A DNA stretch of 64,000 nt from Rhodococcus sp. NBC_00297 (GTDB lineage: Bacteria > Actinomycetota > Actinomycetes > Mycobacteriales > Mycobacteriaceae), in NCBI RefSeq assembly GCF_036173065.1, contig NZ_CP108041.1, positions 1,054,001 through 1,118,000 of the forward strand, in the 5' to 3' direction. The notes under the pieces are model-generated. The model ran no database searches, was not told where the DNA came from, and saw only the letters and a list, made by a program, of their open reading frames with translations. A program made the translations under genes and the position numbers. Below are positions 29,041 through 38,233 of this stretch, in pieces; position 1 is the stretch's first letter; each line of letters begins with the position of its first letter.

Positions 29041-29286
29041 ATGAGTGAGACCGACATCTACGCGAAGATCAAGGACCTGGTCGACACCGAGCACGAGTTG
29101 CGTTCGCGCACCGAAGCAGGCGAGCTCGATCCGAGCGAGGAGCGGGCGCAGCTCGACCAGCTCGAGAAGGCACTCGACCAGTGCTGGGACCTGCTGCGTC
29201 AGCGGCGCGCCAAGAAGGACGCCGGACTCTCCCCCGACGACGCCGAGGCGCAGTCCGTCTCACAGGTCGAGAACTACCTGCAGTAG
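29041..29286 (+). CDS. DUF2630 small protein
   Basis: The 81-aa acidic, helical protein has the DUF2630 pattern: an N-terminal DIYAKIKDLVDTEHELR helix and a Leu-heptad region through LDQCWDLLRQRRAKK. It is probably a soluble coiled-coil dimer of unknown role, widespread in actinobacteria. It is 41 bp downstream of the condensation-like gene and abuts the converging SDR gene with no spacer, since the stops are adjacent (29284-29286 and 29287-29289). Confidence 0.9.
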   Translation: MSETDIYAKIKDLVDTEHELRSRTEAGELDPSEERAQLDQLEKALDQCWDLLRQRRAKKDAGLSPDDAEAQSVSQVENYLQ

Positions 29287-30039
29287 CTAGACGAGCCCGT
29301 CCGTGAGTCGACGAGGGAGCACGCGCAACACGACGTCGATCGCCTTCCAGGTGAGGCCCGGCAGCGCGGAGCGCGCGACCTCCTTCTCGATGGCCGCGAC
29401 CATCGCGGAGACGCCGTCGTCGAGTGAGGACATCAGTCGACCGGCGTCTCCGGCGCGGGAGGACATGTCGGTGGCGACATATCCGGGCAGCACCGTGGTG
29501 ACCGCGATGGGTGTGCGGCGGAGTTCGGCGACCAGCGCCTCGCCGAGTGCCGAGACTCCCGCCTTCGACGCGGAGTACACAGCCTTGGATCCGGGTAGTC
29601 CGCGATCGGCACTCACCGACGACACGAGGACGAGGTGACCGGCATTCTGCTCACGGAACACCGCCAGCGCTGCCTCGACCTGGGACACCACTCCGACGAA
29701 GTTGGTGCGTGCGGTCTCGAGGTTGGCGTCCGCGCGCCCGGTGCCGAGCCTCGCGCCCTTTCCGAGACCGGCGTTCACGATCACGCGGTCGAGCCCGCCG
29801 AGTGTCTCCCGCAACGCGTCGATCCCCGACACCACCGACTCGTGATCCGTCACGTCCATCGCGGCGACCGCCACGGTGATGTCCGGATGCCGGGCGGTGA
29901 GCTCGGCGCGCAGAGCCTCGAGCCGGTCCACCCGCCGGGCACACAGCCCCACGTCGCGGCCCATCGCCGCGAACCGCCGCGCCATCTCCTCGCCCAGACC
30001 CGAACTGGCCCCGGTGATCACGATCTTCTGTCTCCCCAT
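29287..30039 (-). CDS. Short-chain dehydrogenase/reductase
   Basis: The 250-aa classical SDR has the cofactor motif TGASSGLG, the N-A-G motif (IVNAGLG), catalytic Ser in VSSVS, and YSASK for Tyr-Lys. Arg residues after the first strand (CARRVDRL) favour NADPH. ATG 30039 is preferred over 30060 because TAGTGT (minus strand, 30047-30052) lies 7 nt upstream as a leaderless-type -10. It sits near pgi as Rv0945 does in M. tuberculosis. Substrate is unknown; a lipid or ketone reductase is likely. Confidence 0.92.
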   Translation of the reverse strand: MGRQKIVITGASSGLGEEMARRFAAMGRDVGLCARRVDRLEALRAELTARHPDITVAVAAMDVTDHESVVSGIDALRETLGGLDRVIVNAGLGKGARLGTGRADANLETARTNFVGVVSQVEAALAVFREQNAGHLVLVSSVSADRGLPGSKAVYSASKAGVSALGEALVAELRRTPIAVTTVLPGYVATDMSSRAGDAGRLMSSLDDGVSAMVAAIEKEVARSALPGLTWKAIDVVLRVLPRRLTDGLV

Positions 30040-30086
30040 CGGGCACACACTAGCCACCACGACCCACTCAGAACTCTGGAGGATCA

Positions 30087-31526
30087 GTGAGCGACAGCAG
30101 CACCGACGAGTACGACGTCATCGTGATCGGCGGAGGGCCCGTCGGCGAGAACGCGGCGCAGTACGCGATCGCGGGCAGTGATCGCACTGCCGCCATCGTC
30201 GAGCACGAACTGGTGGGCGGTGAGTGCTCGTACTGGGCCTGCATGCCCAGCAAGGCGTTGCTCCTGCCCGCCTCCGTGCTGAACCAGGCCCGAGCGATGC
30301 CCGGGGTCCGCGAGATCGTCGGCGACGCGCGACTCGACGTCGACGCGGTGTTCGCCCGCCGCGAGAGCTTCACCCACGGGCTCGACGACTCCTCCCAGGT
30401 GTCGTGGGCCGAGGGCGCGAACATCCACGTCGTGCGCGGTCACGGCCGGGTGTCCGGCGAGCGCGAGGTGACAGTGGGCGATCGGGTCCTGCGCGCTCGG
30501 CACGCGGTGGTCCTCGCGACCGGCACCACGGCCACGGTGCCGCCGATTCCCGGACTGCGCGAAGCACTTCCGTGGACGTCCCGCGATTCGACCAACCTGC
30601 ACGAGGTGCCGGAGCGGATCATCGTGATCGGCGGGGGCGTGGTCGCCTGCGAGTCGGCGACATGGTTGCTGGCCCTCGGCGCCGAGGTCACGATGATCGT
30701 GCGCGGAACCTCGCTGCTGGCCGGATCGGAGCCGTTCGCCGGGGCGGCGGTGGCCGACGCTCTGACCGCCGCGGGTGCGCGCATCCTGTTCGAGTCGCAG
30801 GTCGCCACGGTGTCGCGGCCCGACGCGCAGGACACCGGGTACGGCCACCTCCACGGTGGGCCCGCCTCGGTGACGATCGGCGACGACACACTCGAGGTCG
30901 ACGAGATCCTGGTCGCCGCCGGCCGACGGCCGGCCACCAAGGACCTGGGGCTCGACGCGGTGGGCCTCCCCACCGGGGACCCGATCGCCGTCGACGACCA
31001 TCTGACGGCGAAGGACGAGTGGCTCTACGCGGTGGGCGACGTCAACGGTCGCGCCCTGCTCACCCACATGGGCAAGTACCAGGGACGCGTGTGCGGCGAC
31101 GTCATCGCCGTGCGCGCCGAGGGTCGATCGATCGACGGCAGCAGGTTCCGGGCGAGTGCCGATCACGGCCAGGTGCCCCAGGTCGTCTTCACCACCCCCG
31201 AGGTGGCGTCGGTGGGCCTCACCGAGAAGAAGGCGCGGGCCGCCGGTCTGCCGGTGCGGGTGGTCGAGATGGACATCGCCGTCGCGGGAAGCTCCCTGCG
31301 CCAGGACGACTTCGCCGGACACGCGTCGATGGTGATCGAGACGTCGAGCGACGTGATCGTCGGATTCACGCTGGTCGGCCAGGGCGTCGCGGAACTCCTG
31401 CACGCGGCCACCATCGCGGTGGTCGGCCGCGTCCCGCTGGAGACCCTGTGGCACGCGGTCCCGTCCTACCCGACGATGAGCGAGGTGTGGTTGCGCCTGC
31501 TCGAGGCCGCTCGCAGCGGAAGCTAG
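30087..31526 (+). CDS. Pyridine nucleotide-disulfide oxidoreductase with altered catalytic His
   Basis: The 479-aa two-dinucleotide-fold flavoenzyme has FAD motif VIGGGPVGENAA, redox CxxxxC in GGECSYWACMPSK, NAD(P) motif VIGGGVVACESA and the second FAD motif YAVGDVNG. It is lipoamide-dehydrogenase-like, but the C-terminal HxxxxE block, usually HPT, reads YPTMSE, so the general-acid His is Tyr. GECSYWACMPSK is typical of an uncharacterised bacterial branch, so the true electron acceptor is open. GTG 30087 has GGAGG 6-10 nt upstream. It converges on the MOSC gene; the stops share CTAG. Confidence 0.88.
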   Translation: MSDSSTDEYDVIVIGGGPVGENAAQYAIAGSDRTAAIVEHELVGGECSYWACMPSKALLLPASVLNQARAMPGVREIVGDARLDVDAVFARRESFTHGLDDSSQVSWAEGANIHVVRGHGRVSGEREVTVGDRVLRARHAVVLATGTTATVPPIPGLREALPWTSRDSTNLHEVPERIIVIGGGVVACESATWLLALGAEVTMIVRGTSLLAGSEPFAGAAVADALTAAGARILFESQVATVSRPDAQDTGYGHLHGGPASVTIGDDTLEVDEILVAAGRRPATKDLGLDAVGLPTGDPIAVDDHLTAKDEWLYAVGDVNGRALLTHMGKYQGRVCGDVIAVRAEGRSIDGSRFRASADHGQVPQVVFTTPEVASVGLTEKKARAAGLPVRVVEMDIAVAGSSLRQDDFAGHASMVIETSSDVIVGFTLVGQGVAELLHAATIAVVGRVPLETLWHAVPSYPTMSEVWLRLLEAARSGS

Positions 31527-32116
31527 CCGCGCGGCAGCGGCTGGGCGCGCCGTACGGACAGTGCTGCTCGCTCGGGGTCGAGTGGGACCGGGGAGATCAC
31601 GACGCCGTGTCCGACTCGCAGCGTGCCCGAGCTGATCGGCGCGGTGCGCAGACCACCGCGTCCGATCAACGCCTTGCGGGTGCCGTCCACCACCATGCTG
31701 TCCATCCACGCGCACGGGTGCGCGGGACGCCCCCCACGCAGGAGCACCGGGCCGTCACCGGTGTCGATGACGAAGTCCTCGCCCCGGAGCGGGTCGAGTT
31801 CGAGACCACGCACGACGATGTTGCGGCGGGCCACGCTCACGTCCCCGTCCCACGGCTCGTCGTCCGGGTGCAGGGCGTTCGCCTCGGCGACCGCCGTCTC
31901 CCACGCCTCGACGGCCAGGAACGTGATCGCCGCCTCGGTGTGCGCCTGGACGCCGAAGAACCGGTCGCCCCGGATGCCCTTCCCGGTCACCACCTCGACG
32001 GAAGACGGCAGCTGCGTGCGTACGTCGGCGGCGGGCCCGTCCTTGCTGCGACCGAAGTAGGCATGTGACGGAGACACGAGAAGCTGCACGATCTCGATGG
32101 GACAGGTGAACGTCAT
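31523..32116 (-). CDS. MOSC-domain protein
   Basis: The 197-aa protein has a MOSC (molybdenum cofactor sulfurase C-terminal) domain: GIRGDRFFG, ARRNIVVRGLEL, and the conserved Cys in HPCAWMD. MOSC proteins bind Moco and often mediate sulfur or N-oxygenated substrate chemistry (YiiM/mARC relatives). No molybdenum genes are adjacent. The stop overlaps that of the converging flavoenzyme by 4 bp. The start is ATG at 32116. Confidence 0.9.
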   Translation of the reverse strand: MTFTCPIEIVQLLVSPSHAYFGRSKDGPAADVRTQLPSSVEVVTGKGIRGDRFFGVQAHTEAAITFLAVEAWETAVAEANALHPDDEPWDGDVSVARRNIVVRGLELDPLRGEDFVIDTGDGPVLLRGGRPAHPCAWMDSMVVDGTRKALIGRGGLRTAPISSGTLRVGHGVVISPVPLDPERAALSVRRAQPLPRG

Positions 32117-32157
32117 ACCCCGAGTGTGCTCACTCGGCTCTCCGTATAGTCGGCCGG

Positions 32158-33726
32158 ATGGGGCAGGGAGACTTTTCGACAGAGATCACCACGAGCGAGG
32201 GGCGGGTCCGCGGATTCGTCGCGCGCGGTATCGCGCAGTGGCGGGGCATCCCGTACGCGCAGCCGCCGGTCGGACCGCTGCGGTTGCGCGCACCGCAGCC
32301 GCCGACGGCATGGGAGGGCGTCCGGGACGCCACCCGCTGGGGTGACGCGGCGGTCCAGGACTCGGGCCGCTCCCCCATCGGTCCCATCAAGGGACAGGGC
32401 ACCAGCGAGGACTGCCTGACGCTGAACGTCAGCGCGCCGGCCACCACGCCCGCCGGCCCCCGCCCCGTCATGGTGTTCATCCACGGCGGCGCCTACACGC
32501 TGGGAACGTCGGCCACCTCCATGTACTCGGGCACGTCGCTGGTCCGCCGCGGCGACATCGTCTACGTCTCGCTCAACTACCGGCTCGGCGCCCTCGGGTA
32601 CCTCGACTTCCGACAGTTCTCGACGCCCGACCGGACCTTCGACAGCAATCTCGGGCTGCGGGACCAGGTCGCCGCGCTGCAGTGGGTCCAGCGCAACATC
32701 GCCGCATTCGGCGGCGATCCGGACAACGTCACCATCTTCGGCGAATCGGCCGGCGGCAACGCGGTCACCACGTTGACGACCGTGCCCGCCACGAAGGGCC
32801 TCTTCCACAAGGCCATCTCGCAGAGCTCGGCGCCGGGCATGGTCGCCACGTCCGACCGTAGCGAGAAGTGGGGACGCGACTTCGTCGAGTTGCTCGGTGC
32901 CACTCCGGACACCGCCGCCGACACGCTCGCGGGAGCCGACGTGGCCGACCTGCTGAAGGCGGCTCACCGGCTGGGTTCGAAGAGCCTGAAGGAGACTCCG
33001 GGGCTCATTCCGTTCGGCCCCAGCGTCGACGGGGACTACGTGCCGGAGGCGCCGCTCGAGGCGTACCGATCGGGCCGCGCGCATCCCGTCCCGATGATCA
33101 TCGGCAGCAACGAGCACGAGGGCACCCTGTTCCCCAAGTGGCTCGACGCCCTTCCCACGAATGCCGAGCGCATCGACCGCCTGTTCGCGAACACCGACCC
33201 GTCGGCCAGGGATCGCATTCTCGCCGAGTACCCCGGATACCCGAAGGGCCTGTCCGCCATCGACTTCGGCGGCGACATCACCTTCTGGCGACCGTCGCTG
33301 GAGATCGCGGACGCGCACACCGAGCACGCGCCCACCTACGTGTACCGCTACGACTACTCACCGCGGTTGTTCGACCTGCTGAAGCTGTACTCGACGCACG
33401 GTTCCGAACTGTTCGCCGTGTTCGGCGTCTACCGCGCCCGCGTCGGGAAGTTCTTCGCGATCCTGGGCGACTGGGGCAGCTCGGTGGCTGTCACCGACGA
33501 GGTGCAGAAGCAGTGGCTCGCCTTCGCGAGAACCGGTGCGCCCGAAGCGGACTGGACTCAGTACGAGGTGCCCGGGCGCGCCACTCGGATCTTCGACAGC
33601 GCGACGCGGATGGAGAACGATCCGCTCGGATCCCGTCGCGCTGCGTGGGAGGGCTTCAGCGGCTACGACACACCGACCGGATCCTCGGCCGGTACGGAGA
33701 GCGAGTCGTCGCAGGACTTCCGCTGA
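32158..33726 (+). CDS. Type-B carboxylesterase
   Basis: The 522-aa alpha/beta hydrolase of the carboxylesterase/lipase family has the nucleophile elbow FGESAGGN, the oxyanion segment FIHGGAYTLG, EDCLTLNV, and a Glu/His pair in the C-terminal half (SNEHEG, THGSEL). It has no signal peptide, so it is probably intracellular. It hydrolyses carboxylic esters such as drug-like or phenolic esters; the substrate is unspecified. TATAGT at 32145-32150 is 7 nt before ATG 32158 and no Shine-Dalgarno is seen, so the mRNA is probably leaderless. Confidence 0.93.
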   Translation: MGQGDFSTEITTSEGRVRGFVARGIAQWRGIPYAQPPVGPLRLRAPQPPTAWEGVRDATRWGDAAVQDSGRSPIGPIKGQGTSEDCLTLNVSAPATTPAGPRPVMVFIHGGAYTLGTSATSMYSGTSLVRRGDIVYVSLNYRLGALGYLDFRQFSTPDRTFDSNLGLRDQVAALQWVQRNIAAFGGDPDNVTIFGESAGGNAVTTLTTVPATKGLFHKAISQSSAPGMVATSDRSEKWGRDFVELLGATPDTAADTLAGADVADLLKAAHRLGSKSLKETPGLIPFGPSVDGDYVPEAPLEAYRSGRAHPVPMIIGSNEHEGTLFPKWLDALPTNAERIDRLFANTDPSARDRILAEYPGYPKGLSAIDFGGDITFWRPSLEIADAHTEHAPTYVYRYDYSPRLFDLLKLYSTHGSELFAVFGVYRARVGKFFAILGDWGSSVAVTDEVQKQWLAFARTGAPEADWTQYEVPGRATRIFDSATRMENDPLGSRRAAWEGFSGYDTPTGSSAGTESESSQDFR

Positions 33727-33730
33727 TCGG

Positions 33731-34597
33731 CTACTTCACGAGACGGGACAGACGGCGGTCGGCGAGAATCCGGCCGCCGGTCTGGCACGTGGGGCAGTAC
33801 TGGAACGACCGGTCGACGTAGGAGACCTCGCGCACGGTGTCACCGCAGACCGGGCAGGGCATGCCCGTCCGCGCGTGCACCCGCATACCGGACCGCTTCT
33901 CGCCCTTGAGCCGTGCCGCGTCCTGACCCTCGGACCGCGCGACGGCGTCGAGCAGGACCGAGCGCATCGTGGTCCACAGCAGGGTCACCGACTCGGGGGT
34001 GAGCGAGGCGGTGGTGGCGAACGGCGAGAGCTTCGCGGTGTGCAGGATCTCGTCGCTGTAGGCATTGCCGATCCCGGCGAGCAGTTGCTGATCCACCAGT
34101 GCGGTCTTGAGCCGAGAACTCTTGCGGACGAGCAGTTCCGCGAACTCCGGCTCCGTCACCGCGAGGGCGTCCGGGCCCAGGCGGGCAATGCCGGGCACCT
34201 CCTGCGGATCGCGCACGACCCACACGGCGAGCCGCTTGCGCGTCCCCGCCTCGGTGAGGTCGAACGCGGGGGTGAGCCCCTCGGTCGTGAAGAGATGGAC
34301 GCGGAGTGCGAGCGGCCCCTTGCCCGGCTTGGGCGGCGCCGACGACGGATTGTCCGTCCACCGCAGCCAGCCACCGCGCGACAGATGCGTGACGAGCCAG
34401 AGCCCGCCGGCCTCGATGCCGAGGTGCTTGCCCCACCGGGCCGCGCCCGTGATGTCCTTGCCCTGCAGATCGGTGACCGGCGGGTCGAAGGTCTTGAGAA
34501 CGCTCAACGCGGCGACGTCGATCCGCCCGATCACCGCTCCCAGCGCATGCTCACGGAGGAAGCCCGCGAGAGCCTCGACCTCGGGTAATTCCGGCAC
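33731..34597 (-). CDS. Fpg/Nei-family DNA glycosylase
   Basis: The 288-aa base-excision repair enzyme begins MPELPEVE, with the catalytic Pro2 and Glu3. It has the helix-two-turn-helix LLAGIGNAYSDEIL and a complete C-terminal zinc finger (CPVC...CPTC). It removes oxidised bases and cleaves the abasic site. The sequence differs from MutM proper (short VLKTFDP segment, no typical MutM loop), so an Nei or actinobacterial Fpg2 type is possible. It is placed like Rv0944. It converges on the carboxylesterase with 4 bp between stops. Confidence 0.92.
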   Translation of the reverse strand: MPELPEVEALAGFLREHALGAVIGRIDVAALSVLKTFDPPVTDLQGKDITGAARWGKHLGIEAGGLWLVTHLSRGGWLRWTDNPSSAPPKPGKGPLALRVHLFTTEGLTPAFDLTEAGTRKRLAVWVVRDPQEVPGIARLGPDALAVTEPEFAELLVRKSSRLKTALVDQQLLAGIGNAYSDEILHTAKLSPFATTASLTPESVTLLWTTMRSVLLDAVARSEGQDAARLKGEKRSGMRVHARTGMPCPVCGDTVREVSYVDRSFQYCPTCQTGGRILADRRLSRLVK

Positions 34598-34617
34598 ACC
34601 TCGACCCTAATCGGAAG

Positions 34618-35364
34618 TCACGGTCGATGGACGAGATAGGTGTCCATCACCCAGCCGGCCTCGGCCCGCAGAGCCGCCCGGCGCGCGACGATCTCGTCCC
34701 CGATGTCGTCGACGGGGCCCGCCAGGGTCACCTCGCCGGGCGTGCCCAGGTTCGCACCCCACCACACGTTCCACCCGGGCAGCGACCGGAAGCTGCAGTC
34801 CGAGTCGAGCATCACCACGGCCGCCGTGACGCCGTCGGGCAGGCCCTCGTCACGAAGCCGGCGACCGGTGGTCGTGAGGACCGGCTCCCCCACTCGGTTC
34901 ATCACGATGCGGTGCGCGGCCGCGAGCGCCGACGGACTGGTGACACCCGGGATCACCGAGACCTCGAACGGGCTGTCGAGCACCGCGCGCACCCGCTCCA
35001 CCACGCGCAACGTGCTGTCGTAGATCGACGGGTCGCCCCACACCAGCATCGCGCCGACCGACTCGGACGGCTCCGCGTCCACGAGGTCGGCGAGCATCCG
35101 GGCGCGGAGGTCGTGCCAGGTGTCGACGGCGTCGTCGTAGTCCGACGGCGCGCGGTCGCGCGGCGGATCGGTGAACTCGACCACGCGATGGTCGGTCGGC
35201 ACGTGCTCGCGCAGGATGCGGGTGCGGACGTCGACCAACTCCTGCTTCAACGCGCCCTTGTCGATGACGAAGAAGACGTCGACGGTGTTCATCGCCTTGA
35301 TCGCCGCGACGGTCACCTGGTCGGGATCCCCCGCGCCGATACCGATCACGTGCATGGTCCTCAT
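34618..35364 (-). CDS. cobF: Precorrin-6A synthase (deacetylating)
   Basis: CobF (248 aa) is a SAM-dependent methyltransferase that methylates C1 of precorrin-5 and releases acetate in the aerobic cobalamin pathway. The SAM-binding GIGAGDPDQVT starts the protein. VWGDPSIYDST and VIPGVTSPSALAAAH are typical. It is separate from other cob genes in this window. M. tuberculosis is known to lack cobF, so this locus separates the organism from that species. ATG 35364 or the in-frame ATG 35355 could serve as start. Confidence 0.93.
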   Translation of the reverse strand: MRTMHVIGIGAGDPDQVTVAAIKAMNTVDVFFVIDKGALKQELVDVRTRILREHVPTDHRVVEFTDPPRDRAPSDYDDAVDTWHDLRARMLADLVDAEPSESVGAMLVWGDPSIYDSTLRVVERVRAVLDSPFEVSVIPGVTSPSALAAAHRIVMNRVGEPVLTTTGRRLRDEGLPDGVTAAVVMLDSDCSFRSLPGWNVWWGANLGTPGEVTLAGPVDDIGDEIVARRAALRAEAGWVMDTYLVHRP

Positions 35365-35387
35365 CTGCCTGAGCCTAAGGTGTAGCC

Positions 35388-36185
35388 ATGGTCGCGACGC
35401 CCTACGAGGATCTGCTCCGCCGCGTGCTCGCGGAGGGCACGCCCAAGTCCGACCGCACCGGGACCGGCACCACCAGCCTGTTCGGCCACCAGATGCGGTT
35501 CGACCTGTCCGAGGGATTCCCGCTGGTGACCACCAAGCGCGTGCATCTCAAGTCGATCGTGCACGAGCTGCTGTGGTTCCTGCGAGGCGAGTCCAACGTC
35601 GCCTACCTGCGCGAGAACGGCGTCACCATCTGGGACGAGTGGGCCGACGAGAAGGGCGACCTGGGGCCGGTCTACGGAGTGCAGTGGCGCTCGTGGCCCA
35701 CACCGTCGGGCGACCACATCGATCAGATCTCGCAGGTGATCGACACCATCCGCCGCGACCCCGATTCCCGACGCATGATCGTCTCGGCCTGGAACGTGGC
35801 GGAGATCCCCGACATGGCACTGGCTCCGTGCCACGCCTTCTTCCAGTTCTACGTCGCCGACGGAAAGCTGTCGTGCCAGCTGTACCAGCGCAGCGCCGAC
35901 ATGTTTCTCGGCGTGCCGTTCAACATCGCGAGCTACGCCCTGCTCACGCACATGGTCGCCGCGCAGACCGGCCTCGAGGTGGGCGACTTCGTGTGGACCG
36001 GCGGCGACTGCCACATCTACGACAATCACGTAGACCAGGTGCGCGAGCAGTTGACGCGAGACGCGTTCCCCGCCCCCACGCTCCGACTCGCTCCACGTGA
36101 CTCGATCTTCGACTACACCTTCGACGACATCGAGATCGTCGACTACCAGCACCATCCCGCGATCAAGGCACCCGTAGCGGTATGA
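35388..36185 (+). CDS. thyA: Thymidylate synthase
   Basis: The 265-aa enzyme methylates dUMP to dTMP using methylene-THF, which becomes DHF. The catalytic Cys is in [14 protein letters not shown], with the RRMIVSAWN and DCHIYDNH blocks. Length equals E. coli ThyA. It overlaps dfrA by 4 bp (ATGA), so DHF formed here is recycled by the next gene. A TAAGGT hexamer at 35376-35381, 6 nt before the ATG, suggests a leaderless mRNA. Confidence 0.98.
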   Translation: MVATPYEDLLRRVLAEGTPKSDRTGTGTTSLFGHQMRFDLSEGFPLVTTKRVHLKSIVHELLWFLRGESNVAYLRENGVTIWDEWADEKGDLGPVYGVQWRSWPTPSGDHIDQISQVIDTIRRDPDSRRMIVSAWNVAEIPDMALAPCHAFFQFYVADGKLSCQLYQRSADMFLGVPFNIASYALLTHMVAAQTGLEVGDFVWTGGDCHIYDNHVDQVREQLTRDAFPAPTLRLAPRDSIFDYTFDDIEIVDYQHHPAIKAPVAV

Positions 36186-36661
36186 CGATCGGGTTGGTGT
36201 GGGCGCAGGCGCACGGCGGCGTCATCGGCAAGGACGGCACGATTCCGTGGCGGGTGCCCGAGGACATGGCGCACTTCCGTGAGGTCACGGGATCCAGCCG
36301 CGTCGTCATGGGACGGCGTACCTGGGACTCGTTGCCCGCACGGTTCCGCCCTCTGCCGGGCCGGACGAACATCGTGCTCAGCCGTGACGCGTCCTGGTCC
36401 GCGGAGGGTGCCGCACGTGCCGCCACGATGGACGAGGCGCTGCTCGGCGGCCACGACACGTGGATCATCGGCGGCGCGGACATCTACCGGCTCGCCCTGC
36501 CGCACGCCGATGTCGTCGAGATGACCGAGATCGATCTGGACGTCCCCGGCGGCGACACGGTCGCTCCCGAGGTACCGGCATCGTTCACCCGCACCGAGGG
36601 CGCCTGGCAGACGAGCAGCGCATCCGATGTTCGCTATCGATTCGTGCGCTACACGCGCTGA
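36182..36661 (+). CDS. folA: Dihydrofolate reductase
   Basis: The 159-aa NADPH-dependent reductase restores THF after thymidylate synthesis. Motifs seen are the N-terminal [20 protein letters not shown] (Met20-loop region), the catalytic acid in [18 protein letters not shown], and [12 protein letters not shown] for cofactor binding. It overlaps thyA, a common actinobacterial pair. It is the target of trimethoprim-type antifolates. Confidence 0.97.
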   Translation: MTIGLVWAQAHGGVIGKDGTIPWRVPEDMAHFREVTGSSRVVMGRRTWDSLPARFRPLPGRTNIVLSRDASWSAEGAARAATMDEALLGGHDTWIIGGADIYRLALPHADVVEMTEIDLDVPGGDTVAPEVPASFTRTEGAWQTSSASDVRYRFVRYTR

Positions 36662-36701
36662 TTCGCCGCGCCGGGGCCCGCTGAGCGGGACAATACGACG
36701 C

Positions 36702-37028
36702 ATGGACAAGAAATCGCTGACCGCGCTCGCTCGGCAACAGCTGAAGCTGGCGAAGACCGCGTCCAGCGGACGGAGTTCGCACACCGTCTACGGCGGACAT
36801 CAGCGCAGCCTGCGGCAGACCGTCGTCGGCCTGGCCGCGGGCAACTCGCTGGCCGAGCACGATCTGAACGGGGAGTCCACGGTCCTGGTCCTCAGCGGCC
36901 AGTTCCAACTGGTGAGCGGTGAGCGATCCTGGAAAGGTTCCGCGGGCGATCTTCTCGTCGTCCCCGACGCCCGCCACAGTGTGGAGGCCGTCGAGGACGT
37001 CGCGTTCCTGCTGACCGTCGCGATGTAG
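36702..37028 (+). CDS. Small cupin-domain protein
   Basis: The 108-aa single-cupin protein has the beta-barrel pattern LAEHDLNGESTVLVLSGQ and GDLLVVPDARHSVEAVEDV. Only one His of the usual metal-binding set is clear in each motif, so metal binding is uncertain. Such proteins are often annotated as cupins of LuxR-associated type. ATG 36702 is 40 bp after dfrA, so it may be the third gene of that operon. Function is unknown. Confidence 0.82.
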   Translation: MDKKSLTALARQQLKLAKTASSGRSSHTVYGGHQRSLRQTVVGLAAGNSLAEHDLNGESTVLVLSGQFQLVSGERSWKGSAGDLLVVPDARHSVEAVEDVAFLLTVAM

Positions 37029-37030
37029 GA

Positions 37031-37052
37031 CGGGCAGGCCGGAGGCCGGTCG
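37031..37052 (+). repeat. 22-bp intergenic repeat, copy 2
   Basis: Identical to 25085-25106. It starts 2 bp after the cupin stop and lies between convergent genes, where its small hairpin could act as a weak terminator. Confidence 0.7.
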
Positions 37053-37075
37053 ATCGAAGACGGTCGTCAGATCTG

Positions 37076-38029
37076 TCAGACGGCGATGGCTTCGCCGCGT
37101 TCGCGGTCGCGGGCCAGTGCTCGGTCTCGTGACTCCTCGAAGCGCACCGCCTGCTTCTCGAGGTCGGCCAGGTAGTCGGCCACCATCTCGCGCAGCTTCT
37201 CGCCCTCGGGTCCGAAGTCGGTGCGCTCGAAGATGTCCCACTTGCGCAGCACCGGCATGATGACCTCGTCGAGGTGCTGGCGCAGGTCGTAGATGCCGTA
37301 CTTCGCGATGAGGACGGCGTTGCGACGGAAGTCCGGCTGGTTGAGCCCCGGCATCTGGAAGTTCATGACGACGTCGGCGATCGCCTTCATCGTCTGGTCC
37401 GGCGCGAGCTCGATGGCCGCCGAGCACATGTTGCGGTAGAAGATCATGTGCAGGTTCTCATCGGCCGCGATGCGGGCGAGCAGTGCGTCGGCGATCGGAT
37501 CGTTGCAGGCCTTGCCGGTGTTGCGGTGCGACACCCGGGTGGCCAGCTCCTGGAACGTCACGTAGGCGACGCCGTGCAGCAGGTTGGCGCCCTCCATCGG
37601 CGAGTCGATACCGACCGTCATGTGCTCCATCCGCGCCTGCTCGAGCGCGACGGGATCGACGCTCCGGGTGACGACGAGATAGTCGCGCATCGCGATGCCG
37701 TGGCGGTTCTCCTCCGCGGTCCAGCGACCGACCCAGGTTCCCCAGGCCCCGTCCATCGAGAAGTTCTCGGCGAGCCCGCGGTGGTAGGAGGGCAGATTGT
37801 CCTCGGTCAGCAGGTTGGTGACCATGGCCGCCTTGGCGACCTTCGACAGCGACGACTGCTCCGGCGACCAGTCCTGGCCGCCCAGCATTGCGAAGTTCTT
37901 GCCGTCGCTCCACGGAATGTAGTCGTGGGGGTTCCACGGCTTGGCCAGCGTCAGATGGCGTTCGAGATTGGTTTCCGCTACCGGCTGCAGTTCGCGCAGC
38001 AGCTCGATCTGTGACAGCACCTGTGGCAT
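37076..38029 (-). CDS. Acyl-[ACP] desaturase, diiron (DesA type)
   Basis: The 317-aa soluble stearoyl-ACP desaturase-like protein has the two diiron ligands sets: AEENRHG and ADENLHM. The YVTFQELATRVSHRNTG segment is conserved in mycobacterial DesA1/DesA2. It introduces a double bond in ACP-bound fatty acids with ferredoxin and O2. GGGGGA precedes ATG 38029. Its promoter region contains two near-identical GGAC-G(G)-GTCC dyads. It is divergent from a PucR-type regulator, which is an obvious candidate controller, by inference only. Confidence 0.93.
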   Translation of the reverse strand: MPQVLSQIELLRELQPVAETNLERHLTLAKPWNPHDYIPWSDGKNFAMLGGQDWSPEQSSLSKVAKAAMVTNLLTEDNLPSYHRGLAENFSMDGAWGTWVGRWTAEENRHGIAMRDYLVVTRSVDPVALEQARMEHMTVGIDSPMEGANLLHGVAYVTFQELATRVSHRNTGKACNDPIADALLARIAADENLHMIFYRNMCSAAIELAPDQTMKAIADVVMNFQMPGLNQPDFRRNAVLIAKYGIYDLRQHLDEVIMPVLRKWDIFERTDFGPEGEKLREMVADYLADLEKQAVRFEESRDRALARDRERGEAIAV

Positions 38030-38084
38030 GAGGTTCCCCCGTGACGCGTCGTGTTCCGTCGACCTGGCCGGCCGACGAGAGGTG

Positions 38085-38156
38085 ACGCTAGGACGGGTCC
38101 GATCGGGCCACCGCCGCCTTGCGTCGATGTTGGGACGAGTCGCAGGACGGTCCGAT
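38085..38156 (-). promoter_or_regulatory. Candidate desaturase promoter with duplicated dyad operator
   Basis: The minus-strand TAGCGT -10 lies about 55 bp before the desaturase ATG. An ATCGGACCCGTCC element sits directly against it, and a second copy lacking one C lies about 54 bp upstream. The two copies share a GGAC/GTCC dyad, as expected for a dimeric regulator. Confidence 0.45.
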
Positions 38157-38227
38157 TCCGCCTGGCTCGGGTCACAGCGCCGCGAGGAAACGCGGGACGA
38201 AACTACACATATGAACTTTTATTGCCC

Positions 38228-38233
38228 TACAAT
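38228..38233 (+). promoter_or_regulatory. Candidate -10 (TACAAT) of the PucR-type regulator gene
   Basis: TACAAT differs from the sigma-70 consensus by one base and sits in the most AT-rich patch of the region. TGAACTT direct repeats lie on both sides. No good -35 is seen. Confidence 0.45.
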
